Shown here piece by piece: positions 1 to 11,990 of a stretch of DNA of 64,000 nt. Below the pieces are notes generated by a model that saw only the letters and a program-made list of their open reading frames with translations, did no database searches and was not told the DNA's origin. This stretch comes from Stercorarius parasiticus. Its lineage: Eukaryota; Chordata; Aves; Charadriiformes; Stercorariidae. Within the stretch, counting starts at the first letter, position 1. Every line of letters starts with the position of its first letter. The position numbers and the translations under genes are program-made. The stretch covers positions 310,618 through 374,617 of the forward strand of contig VWZL01000594.1 of the NCBI GenBank assembly GCA_013396915.1. Direction: 5' to 3'.

Positions 1-1045
1 CTTTTTAACTTAAAAAAAAAAGTTGGTGGAAAACACAGCGGAAGAAGGAAAGCAACAAGGTCCCATAACCAAGACTATGACGAAAATAGCTTTTAGAAAG
101 CATGCAGAAGCAAATACAGCAATAAGGCATGTACTAGTGTATAATAAATAGAACAAGAAAGATTATTGAGATGAGCTTTGGCACTAGATATTCTCTAAGA
201 TGCAACGTAGGCCTCCCTTGGACTAGTGAGAGCTTGAGAAAGGTTTTGCCTCACAGAGCTTCCAAAGACTTAAAAATCACAGTACAACTCTCCCAACATA
301 AAGCAGTCATGCACCCAGCTGGATCTTCCTCATCCACGCAAGCGACTGACCTCTCCTTGCACTGCACAGTTCTTCAGGCACTTAACTTCTATATTCCATG
401 CAACAATTTTCTCATACAATATAGACCGTAACTGTCATTACAGTTTGGGGAAAAATATCTAGGGCTAAGGTAATTTTCCCTTCGTCTTGCCGGATATCAG
501 TGAAACTCTGATTAACACTTGCCAGTGGGACATCGTTCTTGTAAATCAATAATTTACATTATCAGCTCCTATTCAGACCTTTGCAGAGTAGTAAAAGAGC
601 ATCCTGCAATTTGTGGGGGATTCACTGTGCTGGGATACTTCAGAATACGAGGGCTGGATGGCATCCTTCATGCATTTGCCAGCTTTAGAGAAAAGAATAT
701 CTACTGCTCCCACCTCTTACTTAAATAATTTTCAGTATTAAGATGAAGTAGCAGTTAGGTAAACTTAACTGCAGAATGCAGGCACTACAATCATTGCCAC
801 CGAACAGAAGGCTTCATTTGTACCCAAGCATCTCGGCAAGGACTGACTTTGACAGGATCTTCCCTGTAACTTGCTGTGCAGGCACATCAATTTGTATGCA
901 GGAGTTACCCAGATATATCTACTAGAAGGGAAATGCTAGTGATTCTCAAAATGTTTATGTAATTGTTTAGTAAAAAAAGTAATAATAAACATAGTCTTTA
1001 TTCCACCCACCCTACACCACACTGTGTTTGCAAGCAGCAGAGAGT
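1..1045. other. AT-rich non-coding stretch
   Basis: I see no splice-flanked exon, RNA gene or recognisable repeat here. The open frames at 171-431 and 519-728 start at ordinary internal codons, show no domain and no coding-like composition. I read it as intergenic or intronic DNA. Confidence 0.6.
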
Positions 1046-1129
1046 CCATTGCAGGTGAAGTTGGACTAGATGACCTTTAAAGGTCCCCTTCCAACCCAAA
1101 CTATTCTACGATTCCATTGATTCCATTGA
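1046..1129 (+). mobile_element. CR1 retrotransposon, 3' tail fragment
   Basis: The sequence runs from a CATTGCAGG-type block through GTTGGACTAGATGACC and a TTTAAAGGTCC palindromic core into CCAACCC and then degenerate ATTCTACG/ATTCCATTG units. This is the 3' UTR and terminal microsatellite of an avian CR1 element in sense orientation. Only the last 80 or so bases are present, which is normal for CR1, since target-primed reverse transcription usually stops early and leaves 5'-truncated copies. The terminal 8-mers have drifted from ATTCTATG, so the copy is not young. It shares the TGAAGTTGGACTAGATGACC variant with the copy ending near 21.93 kb, suggesting the same subfamily. Confidence 0.88.
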
Positions 1130-2600
1130 AGGCTAGAGGAAGAGAAAATGCTCCAAAAATCACATTCTTGTCTAAGAGACAAAATATTTCAGTGAAGGTT
1201 TGTGTAGAGGACAGCAAAGAAGTAGCACAAAATTGAAAGGTACGGGGGCAGGAAAAGCTGGTGGAATGTTGTGTTATTTATTAGTCCAGGGGGAAAATGT
1301 GTAAGAGAGTGCAAATTCAGAAACACATCACTTTTACTCCTTAGGAGGCCTGAAATTTTTCATTATCAACTGAAACTGTAGTACAGTGCAAGGCTGCTAT
1401 CAAAAGACCAAGAATTTTGTCGAGAAAAGCTTCTCAAGGTGTATCAGAAAGAGGAGACATAGTCCAATAAGGATTTATAGTAAAAAATAAACTACCTGAA
1501 AACCACAATTCCCTTCTAAAGGACTGTCACAACAACAGACATCAAAGAGGAAGGGACTTAAAAAGGACGGCCTGCTTTTAGCAGCCATGCAATCAGTGTA
1601 TTCTGAGTCTAGACTGTAATTGCAAAGCTGGAAGAAACATTTCCCCCGAAAAAGTAGGTCTTTTTAACATACTTTGAATACTCTGGGGCTGCATGGTTCA
1701 TGCTCTTCACTATCCCCACATTCCAGTAGATAATTGACAGACGTATTCCTATGTTTAGAAAAATAAGCTTATTTATAATGCTGGTTATGAAGTTGTATGC
1801 AAAATATTTCTCATGTTTTTGCAGCCCTTATAATATTTATAGAGTGTGAGAGAAAAACAGATTGGCATACAAGTATAGCCGAGTTCAAGCACCAACAAGA
1901 CTAAATTAAATGACCTTAGATTTAAAATTCTGTAAGGTAACATTTACAATTTCTAGTTACTAAATCCATATCCTTGGACACTCTGGTTCCTTATCATTCT
2001 GCAAAATGAGTTTATACCTGTATATTTTATCAGGGCTATCAATAAGAACAATGATGCTACGAATACGCTCCAAATAATTGAATCATATACTTTATGTATG
2101 TGTTCAGAAGCTACCTGTATACACTCTAGTTTTGAGGCCATTTTGTTGAGTTTAACAAATTCTATATACTATATATTAAATACAGTATTACATATTATAA
2201 TAATATTCTCATTATTTTTAGGGTTTTTGTTCATGAACTCATTATGAAAAAAAAGGATAAGAATTCTTCTCTCCATTGTCCATAAAAGACTCTGCAAATA
2301 CTCGATAATAAGAAAAGTCACCTAACAGCTCATTCTTAAAGAGAACTGTTAGACACAGCATGCTCTGTAAATAAAGTGCTGTGTCTTCAAACTACTTTCT
2401 TTTATTAAATGGAGGTAATCAAAGAGGTTTGTAGTCTAAATTTCAGGTGTACTTCATAAAAATGCAAAAGCAGCTGTGTGCAAAGTGTCCAGTCATATTT
2501 TCCTCACTTATGTTCTTTGATACTGTAAAAAAGTCCAGGATTTAGCTCCATATTCACTATGGATCTGCTGTTATTATTGTACATGTTTATGGTCAGAATG

Positions 2601-2648
2601 TTCTTCAAATTATCATCTTTGTACTTCTTCAAATTATCACCCTTTTAC
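2601..2648. repeat. 24-bp tandem duplication
   Basis: Two adjacent 24-bp units, each beginning TTCTTCAAATTATCA, start at 2601 and 2625. They differ at three positions by my count, so the duplication is fairly recent but not fresh. Confidence 0.85.
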
Positions 2649-3642
2649 TTACTTTCAGTTGTTGCCCATGACAGTGATTGCCATGTCTCAGTGCTAGTAT
2701 TTTCCTATTTTTGTTTAATTCTGTCCATCTGTGGAAATGCTAAACATAATAGCAAATGTGTTTCTCATCAGTTCAAGTCACAAGATGACAAATTGTACTG
2801 CGTGTGTGAAGACAGCTGCAGCAGGTTATGCATAAGGGCCAAAACCCATAATCATTTCCATTTTGAAAACTCACTTTATACCTCTTCATACTTTGGAACA
2901 AATAGGCATATTGTGCTTACTGTAATCCAAGCACTATAAACACAACTAACCAAGTATTATGGAAGATAAATTTACTGCAATTTTACTTTGTTACTAAACA
3001 GAATATGCTGCCAAAATAGTACCATAAAATGAGAGTATTATAAAACTCATTTGATAAATGTGCTGAATTTCTGGTGCTAAGCAGATTGCTTACCAACTTA
3101 GGGTAATGCAAAAATCAGCAGTTACTTAGGGTACAGTTTCTTTAAAAATACCATCCTGGAACAAACAAACTAAGAAATTTAAAACTGAGTAACAGGTTCA
3201 GAAAGCTACATAAATGCCATAATAATTGAAGCTTCCTTTACGTTATGCAGCAGATTCATACAGCAAAATTAATAAAATTCTGGACAACTATCTAGAACTT
3301 TCAGAGAAAAGACAGGTTACTTTAACATGTACAGGGTTTTTATGCCAGCAGTGTAGGAGTCTAGACTATGTACAGGGTTATGGATGTCTTTCACGGTTCA
3401 CTTTATACCACCTGGCATCTGAAAAGCGCCATGTACTTTTGTGGATCTTACTGGAAATTTGTAGAAAAGCACCATTATGTATCTCCAAACTGAGACCCCC
3501 GCTTATATTAACATACATCATGCTGACACACACACTTTTATTAAAAGGAGAAGCACGTACATATTTGAGATATTACATATTTGGATATTACAGACTGTGT
3601 TTTCAGAATATTTTTTTGTCAGATCATGAATTGTCTTATTGG

Positions 3643-3676
3643 TTGTTGTTATTATTATTATTATTATTGTTGTTTT
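3643..3676. repeat. TTG/TTA trinucleotide microsatellite
   Basis: A TTG-TTG-(TTA)n-TTG-TTG tract of about 34 bp. It accounts for the leucine run in the overlapping open frame and for the asparagine/isoleucine-rich shadow on the other strand. Confidence 0.9.
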
Positions 3677-5152
3677 AATTAAAGTCTCAATGATCTTAAC
3701 ATGAGGCAGAGAACCTGAGACTGCATTATTTGTTTCAGGTGCCAAAATGAAGTCACTGGTCCATCTTTGAGAGACAGTCCCCTGATGTATTTACACCATG
3801 ATCCCGTATGTACAGGGCATGACTTTCCACTGTTTTATTTTCCCTTTCTGTGTTCACTCTAGCTCTACATATTGTATCAATTTATATCTGTCATATCAAT
3901 TCCTTTCAATTGCACCAAGGGAGAAATGAATTGGCTGGCTGCAATTCTTCACATGTGCGAAGCACATTGATTTTGCTTCTTTGGCTCATCTGTTGTCTTG
4001 GTGCTGTGCCAGTCCAGTTAGTCTTAGCTGGAGTTCTGACAACGCTCCCAAAGAGTGGCCTCTCACTGCAGGCAATGGCCACGCTTAACTCGCCTGCTCC
4101 TCATCTCACACTGCTGAGCCAGCTGCTGCTCGACCCCAGCACAAGGGTGAGGGCAAGCCCACGCTTCAGAAATTCCTCTTAAAGCCTAAGACGGCAACAC
4201 AAAGCGATCTCCCAAGCCCACCTCAACTCAACAGAAACAGTCTCACTACAGGGTACCTTTCCAGTAGGGGCAAAACAAATCAATCAAAGCCTGAATCAGC
4301 TTTGGAAGCTATGGTCATACCAGAAACAGAGAGCATTACGTACACCTTCTTCCAGTGCAACTACAGAATTCAAATGACATAACTAAAGGAAGAGCTCTAT
4401 ATTTCATTTTTTGATCAAGAAACCAGATTGAGTTTCGGGAGCACAGGATCTGATCTTCTAATGATAAATAAGGGTGATTAAGCTCCATAAAACATTATGC
4501 AATTCTATACCATGTTCTTCCTAAGTTCAATTACATAGAATATATATCAGTAAATATTTTACTGGAACAATTCAGGGCAGCTATATCCATTTGAATACTA
4601 GAATTCAATTGATATTTTACTATGAAGGTAACACTCAAAAAGACTATGTAGGCTATGCTACTTTAACCTCAGACATTTATAAATACAGAGCTAAATAAAC
4701 AACATTTTCTTCCAATTGTCGGTTAACTGTGAAATACAGATTGAGTAAATTAATGGTCTTTTTTTTGCTTCAGCTGAATTTTGCTCTCTTCAGCAACAAT
4801 AATAAAAAGCGTGGAGTTTAAAGGAGTGCAGCTTGATTAATAAACCGCAAAACATAAAACTGAATGATCACATCAGGTGAAGCCCAAGATGTATCTAACC
4901 TGCAGAAATTGTGAACAGCAGCCAGGAGTGTGAATGTGTAGCAAACATATAAATGTATTTTTTCCTGATATAACCACTCCATTTACTGTCTCCTTATGGC
5001 CCTTCCTGAGCCTGAATTCATATACGCAGTACTACACTTCATTTGATGATATCTCTAAATAAATTATACATTCACGAAAAGAAAACAGAGCAACCAAGCA
5101 AAACAAAAACCCTAACCGAGCCCAACCTTCCTTTTGTTTCAAACGTGCTGCT

Positions 5153-5169
5153 GAACAATGTCATTGTTC
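5153..5169. promoter_or_regulatory. Possible dimeric SOX-type palindrome
   Basis: GAACAATG, one T, then CATTGTTC forms a perfect inverted repeat with 8-bp arms. Each arm contains AACAAT, the core recognised by SOX HMG-box proteins, and the head-to-head arrangement with a 3-bp gap between cores resembles paired sites used by SOXE dimers. The match is seen directly; the function is inferred, and a palindrome this short can occur by chance. Confidence 0.3.
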
Positions 5170-6321
5170 CCAGCCTATGAAAAGACAGGAGTACTTCCTA
5201 TTCATCTTCTCTGCATCTCCAATAGTTTAACGTGTTTGCGTGCTTACTGCACAACTCCTCTCATCCCCGTTTGAAGCTTGGGAATTGTTGCCTATATAAC
5301 CTCCTTTCTTACATAAATCGCCCTGTATCTCTGAGCAAAACCTGTGATTCGCCTTTTCGAGTTGCACTCTATCATTCATTCAAACTGGGTAATAAGGATT
5401 CCATATAGCACTCGAGCAGCAGCTTAGTCACCCATTCACACAACTGCACTATGGTATTTTGGTTTGCATTCATTTTTAAGTACTTATTCAAAATAATTAA
5501 GTGCCCGGATTTCTAGAAAAAACTCATGTCTTTATGTTTTCTGTAGAAGGGGAAAAAATTTCATCCCAAACCCTTCCATAAAACTAAAATCATAGCCACA
5601 AACTTCAGAATAAACAGACTTTGGGAACAATGACCCTGTATTGAATTCATCAAACAGCCCTGCAAGAACTATTAAGAATAACTACTCGATGGTACTTTTT
5701 GTGATTTTGATAAGTACAAAGCTAGTATTTTCAGGGAACTATCCACGATGCCTGAAATACCTCCTTTCTCATTTAGAAATATAGGTTTGTTCTTCCCCAT
5801 GTGTAATCCTTTGTGTCTGCTGACATAGAATCTCAGCTGCCTTTCATCTTTAAATCATTTGCTGTGATGAGATCTTGCTGCAACGCTTCATACTCCATTT
5901 TAATCCTGATTATTCTGGACCCTTCTGAAAGTATAACTCTTTCTTTAATAAATGACTACTTGCATCTTTTGTACTCTACACCTAATCTGCCATTAATCCA
6001 AGAGAAGACTCATCCTCTTATTTTTTAAAAGCCTTTGATGAAGGGCCTTGTTGAAAGCTTTTTGGAAATTGAGTTAACTACACAAAACAGCTCATCCTTA
6101 TTCACATGCTGATGACTCTTCCAGCAGACTTCCAAGGTACGATTAAAATCTCAGAAAGTCAAGTCTGCTCTTCCCCACTTATTATATTAACTCATGGGCC
6201 AACTAAATCTATTTTCCAGAACAGTTTCTACTATTTTACCTGGTAACAAATCAGATTAAAAGAACTTAAAAAAAAACCAAATCCAAACAAATAACAAAAC
6301 AAACAAAAAACCCCAAAACCT

Positions 6322-6355
6322 CACACCCTGGCACCTTGCACACCCTGGCATCTTG
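6322..6355. repeat. 17-bp tandem duplication
   Basis: CACACCCTGGCACCTTG at 6322-6338 is followed at once by a copy that differs by one C-to-T change. It sits just after an A/C-rich tract (6270-6320), which may have promoted slippage. Confidence 0.9.
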
Positions 6356-8775
6356 TTTCTATATGCCATTTTGCTAAGAAGAAGATTTAAGCAATAAATA
6401 ACGGGCAAGAGCTAGTAGTTCAACAATTTCTGATATCAGTTTCTTAAGCATATTTGTATGAGTAGCTGATGCGAGAGATTTCTTCTTTTACGTTATTCCA
6501 CTTTATCCTCAGTAGTCTTCAACTGACATTTAAAAACTCATGCCTCAGACTAGTTGCTCCATTGCTGCTGTATCTACTTATATGGAAACAAACAGATCAT
6601 TTATTTACCTTTTTTTTTTTTTTAAAACGATAAACTTATTTGCTAGGAGTGGTTCCCTACACAACAATTCTCTTTCAGCATTGTAAATTCTCTGGAAGAC
6701 CTCATGCCACTTATTAATTGGAAGAAAACCTTTTATAATCAGGGTGGAGATTTTGTTGTTTGTTTTAGTATTTTGGCTTCACTTATTTTATTGTTACATT
6801 ATATTGTAAACATGGAGTTTAGCAATTTAATATTCTCCTATTAACTCACATTATCATCAGGGAAAAATATCCTTTTCATATCTAATTTTTTTGCCCTAGT
6901 ACCAAATCAGCAAACCTAAAACCTGTTCACACTCTTAGATACAAGCAACCTTAATCACATAGTACATACAGACTGATTCACATCAAAAAATATCCATAAA
7001 ACTCTATAACCTTGTGCAGACATAATTTCACTCACAATTGAAATGCAGCCACTTTTTCACTGGTATGTTGCAGTTTCTTTCTGCCAAGCAGCATGCAAAA
7101 CCATTTAGGCGAAGAAGTAAAGTAAAAGTATCTGCCAACTCCTGCATTTTTGTAAAAGTTCCATCACCACCAAGCCAGTAAATGCATTTCTTCATATTCA
7201 GAGAATAATGCCCTACACAAAAACTTAATTTCTCTAAATGGAAGGAAACTGAGCCCAAATCAGATCTTGACTCCTGTGGGAGGAGAGATCAATAGCAAAG
7301 TTCCTTCTGGCTCCAACAAAGCACAGGCCACCTACTGAAGTCTCCTGAGTCCACTGTAGTATTCTACTACCAGCTTGAAAATGTGACAGCATTTCCATTC
7401 TCTTATGCTGAATTCAACACTTATGCTTTAAAATAGTCTTTCTCCTGCTTCTTGGAATCACAAGAAAATTTTAGACAGCAGGCAAGGAGAGCCTTAAAAA
7501 AAATAGTAACTTCAGCTTTTACAGATGTGAGGAAAAATGTGACAAAAACCTCTTGTGCACAACAACCAAAAGACAAAATACATTGTCACATTTTCCTGTT
7601 ACTATTTTTAAACCAAGTCAAGATTTTCTTTAGGATACAAAGAAAAGTAATTTTAGATTGACCAGGATGATTCAAGGAGGAAACCAATGAATAAATTCTT
7701 AGATCTTCGAACCAGACAGAAGTAGTCTTATTAAATGCTCTCAAGAGAAAAAGAAAGGGGAAGCAATCCAGCAAGCTCTGCTTGGTGGCAGAATACCTGG
7801 TTCTCTGCCAGAAAATAATTAAATAGGGACAAATACTACAAATTATTCAATTTATACAAGCAAGGTGTCTTTGTGAGAAAGAATTTAGAAATTTTTCAAA
7901 TATCACGTTTTATTTTTGTATAAAATGGGAAATATGTAATACAGACAAATGCAACTTCTAAGGAAAGAGGTGTCAAAAGAGCATACAGACTAGTAGAACA
8001 GCAGAGGATATAGAAACATACTTTGGAAATAAAAAGTTTACCCCAGATTAACCTACATGTTTCCTTCACTATTTTGGACTCTAAAGTTTCATTTGACCAC
8101 TTTATGATATTAGCAGACCAAAATTGTTAATTCTAAAGACCACTTCTATTCTGGTAGGTAGATTGGGGAAAAAAGATGATTTAGAAAACCCCTATTACCT
8201 AATCAATTCTAAGCACGCTACCATCCATAAAGAATAGCAGTATTTTGAAGGTAGACACATGTCCACTTGGAACTTCGAATAAAACTTTGATTTTTGACTG
8301 TTCTTAGACTACCTTATATCCAAGTGGCTTTTAAGGTGCCCATCAAAATAAAAGCATAAAAATAAGCCTACTAATAAGTAGAATACAAAGGGTCTGCACC
8401 TTCTTTGGTAAATGTTTATAGGAACCAGTATTTATTTCATTAATTAAAGAGATGCCTAAAAATTTTCCATTATCTTATTCTGCTAATCATCCTGTGTAAA
8501 TTACTGCATTCTGGTTTAAATATTGTGATTTCAGTGACTAACATGAGCATTCTGGAGTGCTGATGTTATGAATGGGATCAAACTAGTGCCAAAATCGACA
8601 ATTTCAAAAAAAGACGTCAAATCCAGTAAAATTCTATTTCTGTGTGCCCAATCTGAAACAATTTCTTCCCAGGGACAATAAGTTCTGGAGCAGTGACCCA
8701 AATCAAGTGTTGGGAAATTAGTACCTCTGAAAAGATCACAGATTCCCTCCCCCCCACCAGTTGAGGACCTATTAA

Positions 8776-8801
8776 AGGATGAATAGATAGGATGAATAGA
8801 T
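8776..8801. repeat. 13-bp tandem duplication
   Basis: AGGATGAATAGAT occurs twice back to back with no difference. Confidence 0.9.
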
Positions 8802-9122
8802 TAAAAATAACTTTTTAGCACATAATATAAACTACATTTTCAAAAGCATATTCTTTTGACTTGTGCAATTTTTTTTCCCCTTGTCTTATTAAAAGAATAC
8901 TGCAAGTATTGAGGCAACCATGCATTTTTAAATATAGTGAATGTGGTAATTTTGTTACACTTTAGTGGATTACGAATTGCTTCCTTATTTCCCCTTCCAC
9001 TTTCAAATTCCCATATATACAATATTTTGAACTATGGGTACTTTTCAGTTGCAGATTCCAAATACTTCCCTGTGAAGATGTCCGTGCCACCCTCTTTTTA
9101 TTTTTTACTTTATTTTTTTCAG

Positions 9123-9151
9123 AGTGGGAAATTCAAACATACAAAAGAGAG
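9123..9151 (+). other. Candidate 29-nt microexon (low confidence)
   Basis: A long pyrimidine tract (roughly 9091-9120) ends in CAG, giving a strong acceptor; 29 nt later comes GAGAG followed by GTAAGC, a good donor. The enclosed sequence would encode SGKFKHTKER in the one frame that I checked. The length is not a multiple of three. Strong paired signals at this spacing can occur by chance in 64 kb, and no other exon of a plus-strand gene is evident nearby. Confidence 0.15.
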
Positions 9152-10314
9152 GTAAGCATTCAATGTTCAAGCTAGGTGGTCACGGAAAAATAATAATCAA
9201 AAATAAATCTAAAAAGACATAACGAGACTATACATTCAGTGCAACTCCCTCACAAACTATATACCCAATTATTTTCTGTCCTTAAATGAAAATGCATTTT
9301 TTATTTGAGAGTAAACCTTTGTTCAACCAATGTGACATTTTGCTAGTAGTTTTTATGCAGCTATATCAATCTTTAAATACCACCAACTTTGCATACATTT
9401 AGAAAATCTAATTTCTGGACTAACATTACAGTCATTGCAGAAGAAAAGACATCTTTAACTTAATGAGTTTTTAAGCAAAAATAAAATGAAAAAAAGGCTT
9501 TGTCAGATAACTGAGACAAACAAAACTCAGCTATCAGAAGATAGTTATGCTGCCACAGGACAATTGCAAAGATACTACAAGATTTAAGTCTCTTAAGACA
9601 ATATAGCACCAACTATAAATATCCACCTAATGTGGCCACTACAGAGAACAGTACAGTTTAATTAGTACAACACTCGTTGGCATAATTGATGGGCTAATAC
9701 CCAGCTGCTCTTCCTGATTCTGAGCTACCATGTACAGAGATACATAACTGCACTAAGCCAAGTAGAAATCAAATTCTATGCATAAAACAAAATAATATAG
9801 AAATAGGAAGGACTAGCTTCTGTTTGGGTTGTTTTTTTATACTTAGGTCCTCCTACATTGCACATTTTAAATTGGAATATTTCAATATACAAGTCTTGCA
9901 GAAGAAGCCTGAACTATACCATTCCTTTTCCTAAAAATTAACCAAGAATGTATTTAGGAGCACTACAAATTTGGCAGACAGTCTCTATAAAATTTTCCTC
10001 TTTAAAAGGAAAAAAAACCCAACCCAACAAAACGATATAATGGTAGAGAACAATGGCCATGAAGGAAAGACATGTTTTGTTTGTTTCTTTGTAACTGAAT
10101 GGCAGGTTACCACTTTTTCTTTAAGACTGAAGCCAACCGGGGATTTCATAACAACTTATCTTCTCACTTTAAAGTGTTTATTTCATTAGAAAAAGCCCTT
10201 GACCTGTTTGAATAAAAATTCATCAGTTTTGAAGAACCTTACAGGAATAAAATGTTTTCATCCTGTTGAGCTAGAAGAATAGCATTACCCTGCATCGCTG
10301 CCTACCCATCAGCT

Positions 10315-10434
10315 CAGTAGGGGAGGTGGATACAGGCGCCTGTGCTTCCTCACACTCGCAAGAGGGACTTGAACTTGGGTCCCCTGCATTTACTGCAGCT
10401 GCCCTGGTCACTGCCTTATTGAGATTTTAGAGCA
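10315..10434 (-). repeat. tRNA-like segment, possible old SINE remnant
   Basis: Read on the minus strand, 10432 down to 10358 resembles the body of a tRNA: a degraded A-box region (ATCTCAATAAGG), a middle part with TGCAGTAAATGCAGGGGACC, and a good B-box match, AGTTCAAGTCC (plus-strand 10364-10374). B-box consensus for RNA polymerase III is GGTTCGANTCC. A real tRNA is unlikely because the acceptor stem and A box are not intact. An ancient tRNA-derived SINE of the kind retained in amniotes is my best guess; I cannot name a family. A chance match is possible. Confidence 0.3.
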
Positions 10435-10435
10435 G

Positions 10436-11369
10436 CCTGCGCTTTTTCTCTCTCCAGAAAAATGAAACAAAGCCTCAGTAGTTTGCATAAAACTGAATTC
10501 CTGTTTCAAGTATCATCCAAGTTCCTTTGTTACAAATGAGAAAAGAGCACCGAGTCTGTGGTGGCGAAGACACCAATGGAAATTTACTGTTGAGTGCGGC
10601 TGTTGCTTCTGCTTCGGAACAGCACATTTACTTTAACTTCTTTGTATACTCCATGAACATACATTTTGCGTAACTTTTTATGAATCTTAAAATACTTGAT
10701 ATGAATGGAGGTAAACTAAAGATTAATTTGCCTGGTAATAAAATTGTAATTATGCCTGTGGGATTTGAATTAAAAGCATCCAAACGCTAATAAGAACTAG
10801 TTAGCTCCAGTGGGTAGCTGTGATTAGCTGTTACTAGGCTTGATCTTTTACAGATGGGGAAAGTTGCAGGGTTACAATCTAAGAAAAATAGGTGGTTCTT
10901 CTGTATGGATATTCATATGAATCATCTTTTTCCTCTCATAAATCTTACCATCTAATTCTTTAATATTTGTCATTATGGAATTGGGAAACCTAACCTTGCA
11001 ACGTCTTCTCTGCTCATTTTGAACAAACAAAGTAAAATGCCAAGAAACTCAGCCAAAACCAAGCTTGATGTTATCTTCTTCAGGCAGTTTCCCAGGGATC
11101 CAGTTACTAAAACATTATTTGTAAGTCATATTCTAAGTGAATTGTGTGTGCCACAGAGGCATTAATTATGTTGTCACTTGCAGTGCAATATTACACCTAG
11201 TTAAATTCCTCTGCCACCATTACAGGGTCTTAGCTATATACCCTTTCCATTCTGATTATTAAAAAGCATATTCCATTCAGAGCAGACCTCTGCTGTCTCC
11301 TGTTTTTTGTCAAAAAAAAAAAAAANATTTCAGCCCTATTTTTTCCTGGGCAAGAGTTCTATCCTGACA
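10436..11369. other. AT-rich non-coding stretch with an assembly ambiguity
   Basis: No gene or clear repeat. An A run from 11312 ends in the only ambiguous base of the window, N at 11326, marking uncertain homopolymer length in the assembly. Confidence 0.6.
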
Positions 11370-11990
11370 TACCCCCAGAGAAGCTGAGCCAATAGATGGG
11401 GTGAGCGAGACCGGATAGATTAATGAGCTCATTATAATTCATTAAAGAGTGATGTGGGGATGACTGCCCACTTTAATTAGTTTTATTACTGCAGGAAATT
11501 GTTTCATATGCCAAGCTCATCACCAAGCATGCCTGGAAAACATTAGAGTGGTAATCAGACTTGATACGAGAACCTTTCATTAGCCTGTAAGGCTAAAGGC
11601 ACTTATAATGACAAGGAAAGTAGTAAAAAGATGGACATGAGAGTGGCAAGCATAAAATAATTTATCGTGTCTAATAATTCAATCAGTAATAAACAGCACA
11701 ATGGTGATTTCAAGTCAAAAATTTGGTGGAACAGCCATGTTGGTATGACACACCGTGTACTCTTCCTGTAATCATGACATTAGCTGACAGTAATAGATTT
11801 AGAAGGTTTAATAGGTCAGGTTTGCTCAGATAATAAATCCTAATGCAAATTAACTATGACTCAAATATTCTAATGAAAATGTTAATTGGTAACTGGAATT
11901 TCTTCAGAAATAAGTGGGCCTCTTTTCCCAGTCATCCCCCAGGTTAGCAAACACATTTCTACTCATTTCTTGACAATTCTAAGTTGCAGG
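11370..11990. promoter_or_regulatory. Enhancer-like block rich in homeodomain and POU motifs
   Basis: This stretch has unusually many TAAT/ATTA cores. At 11421-11434 lies the perfect palindrome TAATGAGCTCATTA, two homeodomain half sites facing each other. ATGCAAAT, the octamer bound by POU/OCT factors, is at 11843-11850 and is directly followed by TAAC, with further ATTAAT, CTAATAATTC and TTAATTGG words. There is no open frame of note. Such composition is typical of conserved developmental enhancers in vertebrates, but I cannot test conservation, so the call rests on motif density alone. Confidence 0.3.

Larger units (their letters stand above)
1130..10290. other. AT-rich non-coding stretch with small local repeats
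   Basis: About 9 kb without a supported gene. It holds a 24-bp tandem duplication (2601-2648), a TTG/TTA microsatellite (3643-3676), a SOX-like palindrome (5153-5169), a 17-bp duplication (6322-6355), a T run (6610-6623), a 13-bp duplication (8776-8801) and one splice-flanked 29-nt candidate microexon (9123-9151). The 150-residue frame at 3226-3678 ends in a leucine run that is simply the translated microsatellite, so I do not call it a gene. Confidence 0.6.

Noticed and set aside
3226..3678. 150-residue plus-strand open frame
   Set aside because: Its C-terminus is a translated TTA/TTG microsatellite, the rest has no domain, and the frame lacks splice or promoter context.
10358..10432. Functional tRNA gene on the minus strand
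   Set aside because: The B box is good, but the A box and acceptor stem are not intact; SINE remnant or chance is more likely.
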